Assembly (NCBI GenBank): GCA_002361355.1
Contig: DESQ01000033.1
Location: 115,561-179,560, forward strand
Direction: 5' to 3'
DNA: 64,000 nt
Source of the DNA: Lachnospiraceae bacterium UBA3310
GTDB taxonomy: Bacteria > Bacillota > Clostridia > Lachnospirales > Lachnospiraceae
Position numbers and translations under genes: made by a program. Under the pieces are notes generated by a model. The model searched no databases. It was not told the DNA's origin and saw only the letters and a list, made by a program, of their open reading frames with translations. This document shows, one piece after another, positions 61,015 to 64,000 of the stretch; the stretch's first letter is position 1; each line of letters starts with the position of its first letter.

Positions 61015-61050
61015 CAACTATGAAATAAATGTGTATTTGTTTCATAGTTG
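61015..61050. repeat. Near-perfect 36-base inverted repeat at the boundary
   Basis: CAACTATGAAATAAAT (61015-61030), GTGT, ATTTGTTTCATAGTTG (61035-61050): 16 pairs with one T-G. No T run follows, so it is not a standard terminator. It lies where composition changes. Confidence 0.6.
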
Positions 61051-61103
61051 CTTACTACTTCTGGAGGGCTTTATGCTGTGCTCTAAGGCGCTACACAGCG
61101 GCT

Positions 61104-61796
61104 TTAATAATCATAATCGGCTGGTATTATGTCTTCGAAAGACTCTAAGTCTTCGTCAGGTAAAATGGATTCATCGGGTTTAATGTTTCCAGTAAAGTCA
61201 TGCCTTACAGCATATTCATTTTCACTGGGCATTGGCCCATTGCAAAAATCTTCGTCATTTTTGAGATACTCAATAAAATTTATGTTATCTTCAACTTTTT
61301 TTGCCTTTTCGGTTATATCCAAATCCCAAGTATCCCGTATATCTTTAATGCCGCCCTGTTTATAGCTTGGCCTGTATTCATAGTATCCTTTCCCAAAGAA
61401 AAAAGGATTCAACTGATAATATCCTTTGTCGATTTTTTTAATCAGCCTCTTTTTTTCCAGTTCTTTTATGGTTTTATAGAAATAACTTTCCTGTATCCCT
61501 AATTTGTTTTGTATCTTCTTTTTGGTGCGTGTATCAAGCTTTATAATCATCCCACCGTTTAAGTCATTTACGTCGGCATAACCGACATATTTTGTAAGTA
61601 ATATTATAAATTTAAACTGTTTGTTTGAAAGCTCGTCGTCAATGAGGTCTAAAATCTTATCTGTGTACATTTTAACGTATTCATTTTCCTCGTTTTTTTT
61701 AATGGCCTGTGTGTCAGTTCTTGTCTCGACTGAAAGAACTTTTCCCTCTGCATCTTTAACAACTTTTTCCGTATTTGTTTTCATAATAGCATTCAT
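61104..61796 (-). CDS. RepL-like winged-helix plasmid replication protein
   Basis: The 230-residue product has a basic N-terminal part and a winged-helix core (about residues 35-120: NEYVKMYTDKILDLI, ELSNKQFKFIILLTKYVGY, then LGIQESYFYKTIKELEKKRL and IKKIDKGYYQLNPFFFGKG). The ordering KAY..LxxxLD, TIKELEKK.LI, YQLNP resembles Firmicute plasmid RepL proteins. The C-terminal 60 residues are acidic and different. GAGGTAAATC lies 11 bases from the ATG; a second ATG four codons inside is possible. Four 22-bp repeats lie about 105 bases upstream. Codons are AT-rich, unlike the neighbours to the left, which suggests transfer. Confidence 0.6.
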   Translation of the reverse strand: MNAIMKTNTEKVVKDAEGKVLSVETRTDTQAIKKNEENEYVKMYTDKILDLIDDELSNKQFKFIILLTKYVGYADVNDLNGGMIIKLDTRTKKKIQNKLGIQESYFYKTIKELEKKRLIKKIDKGYYQLNPFFFGKGYYEYRPSYKQGGIKDIRDTWDLDITEKAKKVEDNINFIEYLKNDEDFCNGPMPSENEYAVRHDFTGNIKPDESILPDEDLESFEDIIPADYDY

Positions 61797-61900
61797 ATTA
61801 AGATTTACCTCTTTTATTCAAAATATTACAAACAGCTTGATAATATTAAAGATAAAATAATAAGTTGTTTGCTGTATTTATGAGGGATTCAAGACCAAAA

Positions 61901-61988
61901 ACTGTCATGCGAGGACAGTTTTACTGTCCATATAGGACAGTAAATATTTCCTGATAGGACAGTCTTTCTGTCCTGCACGGACAGTCTT
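61901..61988. repeat. Four tandem 22-bp iteron-like repeats
   Basis: GGACAGT occurs at 61913, 61935, 61957 and 61979, exactly 22 bases apart. Each unit is an imperfect palindrome: a 7-base arm (ACTGTCA, ACTGTCC, TATTTCC, TCTGTCC), 5 bases, GGACAGT, 3 bases (TTT, AAA, CTT, CTT). Arms begin at 61901, 61923, 61945 and 61967. The spacing equals two helical turns, as in plasmid iterons or in operator arrays for dimeric repressors. They sit between the RHH gene and the RepL-like gene. Confidence 0.8.
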
Positions 61989-61999
61989 TTAACCCTTTT

Positions 62000-62296
62000 T
62001 CACCCTAAAGCGCGGTTTTCTTCTTCCAGTTCATAATATTGCTGTAATGTCATATATCCTTTTTGCACCGCTTCAGGCGTATCATCTATCAAATCAATGT
62101 TCTTTTCTTCTTCATCCCAAATCGGGATAAATTCCGTCTGTGGCAACACGCCAAGAATGTTACAGGATTTTTTTACATAATCGGACACTGTTAAGTGATA
62201 ATAATCTGCTAAATTCTGTAGGGTGTAATATTCGCCGTCCGTCAAATTTACATTCAACCGATGAAGTTTTTGTTTTTCTATGTTTCTATTTCGCAT
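62000..62296 (-). CDS. Ribbon-helix-helix (CopG/MobC-like) protein
   Basis: The 98-residue protein has LHRLNVNLTDGEYYTLQNLA and YYHLTVSDYVKKSC in its first 45 residues, matching an N-terminal beta strand and two helices of RHH DNA-binding proteins. The rest is acidic (WDEEEKNIDLIDDTPEAVQKGY). AAAAGGAGAAAGCGATT precedes the ATG and a promoter is at 62335-62362. Such proteins control plasmid copy number or relaxases; the palindromic repeats beside it are a candidate target. Confidence 0.7.
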   Translation of the reverse strand: MRNRNIEKQKLHRLNVNLTDGEYYTLQNLADYYHLTVSDYVKKSCNILGVLPQTEFIPIWDEEEKNIDLIDDTPEAVQKGYMTLQQYYELEEENRALG

Positions 62297-62334
62297 AATC
62301 GCTTTCTCCTTTTAAAATAGCTATGATACTTATG

Positions 62335-62362
62335 ATTGTACTCAAGTTTATAGTGCTGTCAA
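62335..62362 (-). promoter_or_regulatory. Promoter of the RHH gene
   Basis: Read leftward: TTGACA (62362-62357), 16 bases, TACAAT (62340-62335). Perfect -35. Confidence 0.6.
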
Positions 62363-62388
62363 TATTTGTAATAAAAATATACAGAAAC

Positions 62389-62417
62389 TTGATTATCAAA
62401 ATTCTGTATGCTAACAT
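62389..62417 (+). promoter_or_regulatory. Orphan promoter for a predicted small RNA
   Basis: TTGATT (62389-62394), 17 bases, TAACAT (62412-62417) with TGC before the -10. The expected start, about 62424, is exactly where a long palindrome begins. No start codon follows. Confidence 0.5.
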
Positions 62418-62423
62418 ATAGGT

Positions 62424-62516
62424 ACAGGCGGCGGATCCGCCGCCTGTAAGTTAGATATATAAAGTTTAGAGTACAAAGTTAAGTTGAGCGTTCCGGCATA
62501 GCCGGGACGCTTTTTC
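62424..62516 (+). ncRNA. Predicted small RNA of about 93 nt
   Basis: The gap 62297-62599 holds no gene on either strand but has this unit on the + strand: an extended-(-10) promoter, then a perfect 24-base palindrome (12-base arms beginning ACAGGCGGCGGA, 62424-62447), an A/T-rich single-stranded stretch of about 39 bases (62448-62486) and a strong terminator. No ribosome site followed by an open frame fits. The 5' GC-rich palindrome stands out in AT-rich DNA. It might be an antisense or regulatory RNA of the plasmid-like module; targets are unknown. Confidence 0.5.
62487..62515 (+). terminator. Intrinsic terminator of the predicted small RNA
   Basis: AGCGTTCCGGC (62487-62497), loop ATA, GCCGGGACGCT (62501-62511), TTTTT. 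11 pairs with one T-G. Confidence 0.85.
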
Positions 62517-62560
62517 TATCCCCCAAAAATTTTGAAATCAGGTGCATAGGATAAAAAGAA

Positions 62561-62585
62561 GCGCCTGGTCATTAAAACCAGGCGC
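62561..62585 (-). terminator. Terminator of the SH3/transglutaminase gene
   Basis: GCGCCTGGT (62561-62569) pairs perfectly with ACCAGGCGC (62577-62585). Read leftward it is followed by TTCTTTTTATCC. Confidence 0.85.
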
Positions 62586-62599
62586 CCATAGACGTTTTG

Positions 62600-63508
62600 T
62601 TAATCAAGCTTATGGTCAGCGAAAGGAGTTGTGGACATTAAATAAGCATTTTCACTTACGTCATTCCAACATACATCAACATAATATTTTGTATCTCCAA
62701 TGAGTACAAAATTCCATGCGTGCCCCGCTCCGTTATTCACCGTTCCAAAGCAATAATCTGCTCCAACACCAGCGATAGTGCATAACTGAACGAATGCATC
62801 AGCATACCCCTCACAAATGGCCTTCCCAGTAGTAAGGCATCTTCTGTCACTATAAGTTATTTCAGAATAACCTCTGTGTGTTTCCCCGGGTTTCCAAATA
62901 GCAGCATCGTGGTCATATTCGAGTACTCGACAAAGATAATTATTTATTGCAACCGCTTTGTCGTAGTCGCTCATATCATCTGTAATTCCAGTGGCGTCAT
63001 AAGCCTGAATAATGTAATCAGGCCATGTCCCGTTATCGGTAGACGTATACCACATGGTCAACCCGCCAGGGGTTGTCCCCCTTGCAACAAAAGTGCTTCC
63101 ATCGGAAAATGTTTTTGTTGCGCCGTCAGTACTTGTCTGTGCCGCAGGCGCAGGGGTGGCTTCAGGTGTTGCTGTTGCCGCAGGAGCAACAGGGGTTGCG
63201 GGTGCAGATGTATTGTTATCTGTAAGGTATTTCCCTGATACATAGCCTGTCTGGCCGTTGTAATTTATTATGTACCACCCTGCCGCTGTCTTTCCTGTTG
63301 TCGTGACTGTTTGGCCTTTTGTCAGGCTTCCTAACCTTTTTGTAGATGCAGAATCCCCTGCTCTCACATTCACGCTTGCTGTTGCATACATTGTGGTGCT
63401 TGCCGGTGCTGTTTCTTCCGCATGTACGGCTATAGCTGTCTGGGGCAATGTCCCCATTAGCATTACCGCAGATAATGCGATAACTGCTACTCTCTTCCTC
63501 ATTCTCAT
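62600..63508 (-). CDS. Secreted SH3b-transglutaminase-like protein
   Basis: The 302-residue protein has a signal peptide (residues 1-31, RKRVAVIALSAVMLMGTLPQ then HAEE), a bacterial SH3 domain (about 40-95: ASVNVRAGDSASTKRLGSL, GYVSGKYL), an Ala/Pro/Thr linker and a transglutaminase-like domain with Cys in GKAICEGYADAF (about 231), His in GHAWNFV (about 261) and Asp in YYVDVCWND (about 275). The triad is complete. GAGAGGACAAGAA precedes the ATG. It could act on wall or surface proteins; no partner is evident. Base use is less AT-rich than its neighbours. Confidence 0.85.
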   Translation of the reverse strand: MRMRKRVAVIALSAVMLMGTLPQTAIAVHAEETAPASTTMYATASVNVRAGDSASTKRLGSLTKGQTVTTTGKTAAGWYIINYNGQTGYVSGKYLTDNNTSAPATPVAPAATATPEATPAPAAQTSTDGATKTFSDGSTFVARGTTPGGLTMWYTSTDNGTWPDYIIQAYDATGITDDMSDYDKAVAINNYLCRVLEYDHDAAIWKPGETHRGYSEITYSDRRCLTTGKAICEGYADAFVQLCTIAGVGADYCFGTVNNGAGHAWNFVLIGDTKYYVDVCWNDVSENAYLMSTTPFADHKLD

Positions 63509-63604
63509 TTCTTGTCCTCTCTTTCGTATGTATTTATAATAAATTGATTTATTATAGTTGAATATAACAATTATAACATTATTCCGCGCATTTGGAAAAT
63601 AATT

Positions 63605-63883
63605 TTATATGAGAGATAATAAAAACTGCATAACGTCTTTCATGCCCTGCTGATAGGCAAGTCGTACATGCAATGCTGACTCCTCATGTGAGATTGTATC
63701 ATATTCGCCTATGATGTCCTGTGTCTCTTGGTCTAGTGTCTCTTTGTAGATTTTTTCAAATTTCTGATAGGCTGTGTCCAGCCGTTCCAGAACATCTTGA
63801 TATTTTTTATCCTGCTGAATAATATTGTCTAATCTTTCATTTGTTAAATGCTCGGTTAATATATCCAGTACCTCTTGAATCAT
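63605..63883 (-). CDS. DUF6809-like small protein
   Basis: The 92-residue helical protein ends with the typical HEESALHVRLAYQQGMKDVMQFLL segment of the DUF6809 family, which is frequent on mobile elements of Firmicutes. AAAGGAGATACTATAAC precedes the ATG, and a near-consensus promoter is at 63919-63947. Function is unknown. AT-rich, like the RepL-like and RHH genes. Confidence 0.65.
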   Translation of the reverse strand: MIQEVLDILTEHLTNERLDNIIQQDKKYQDVLERLDTAYQKFEKIYKETLDQETQDIIGEYDTISHEESALHVRLAYQQGMKDVMQFLLSLI

Positions 63884-63918
63884 GTTATAGTATCTCCTTT
63901 CGTATAGTCGTTAAAACA

Positions 63919-63947
63919 ATTATAGTCGCTACATTTAGTATATTCAA
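63919..63947 (-). promoter_or_regulatory. Promoter of the DUF6809-like gene
   Basis: Read leftward: TTGAAT (63947-63942), 17 bases, TATAAT (63924-63919). A second TTGACA lies at 64000-63995 at the window edge. Confidence 0.65.
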
Positions 63948-64000
63948 CCACAATTTTTGTCATCATAATAAAAATGTAAAGTCCAGCTAAGAAATGTCAA

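Noticed and set aside
61901..61988. Regular repeats as a CRISPR array
   Set aside because: The period is 22 bases with only 3-8 base intervals, no spacer-sized sequence and no cas gene.

Overview
The window is about 61 kb of ordinary chromosome followed by about 3 kb of AT-rich accessory DNA. It comes from a low-to-mid GC, spore-forming Firmicute, most likely a member of the Lachnospiraceae. Evidence for this is the gene order mreBCD-mrdA-minCDE-rodA-mgsA, gerW beside a DUF2953 gene, the high-cysteine HCB-13-like protein, the DUF6472 and DUF4321 genes, SepF instead of FtsA-type anchoring, strong GGAGG-type ribosome sites and frequent TTG/GTG starts. No rRNA, tRNA, CRISPR array or insertion sequence was seen.

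Layout. 1-4.7 kb: the end of leuS, a PHP phosphatase, two leftward small genes, a cysteine-rich repeat protein and a NusG-II/Gx-transporter pair. 4.8-13 kb: ruvA and ruvB, separated here by a heterodimeric ABC exporter and a leftward tandem-PII/DUF1538 pair, then zapA. 13-22 kb: a U32 protein, a SEDS/class B PBP pair, an HD-GYP protein with a changed HD dyad, and small sporulation-linked genes. 22-36 kb: rpmB, asp23, a DAK2 kinase, recG, degV, miaB-mutS-mutL-miaA and a cystathionine-lyase-like PLP enzyme behind an inverted Spo0A-box pair. 36-47 kb: radC and the elongation/division-site cluster. 47-53 kb: an HlyD-like protein, YggS, sepF, aroB, lspA and an RluD-like enzyme. 53-61 kb: a CstA-type transporter, a cytidylate-kinase-like protein, an AI-2E-type permease, a TtcA-like protein, a Xer-type recombinase and a lipoprotein.

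61-64 kb looks plasmid-derived. A RepL-like winged-helix protein lies downstream of four exact-phase 22-bp repeats, each an imperfect palindrome. A ribbon-helix-helix protein comes next. Between it and a secreted SH3/transglutaminase protein is an orphan promoter-hairpin-terminator unit that predicts a small RNA of about 93 nt. This module is the most unusual part of the window.

A second recurring theme is a set of compact GC-rich stem-loops with very short loops, found directly upstream of minD, rodA and a ttcA-like gene and in the rpmB leader. They may be one repeat family or local RNA control elements. Functional calls rest on recognisable motifs and gene order. Promoters, operators and the small RNA are read by eye and are predictions.
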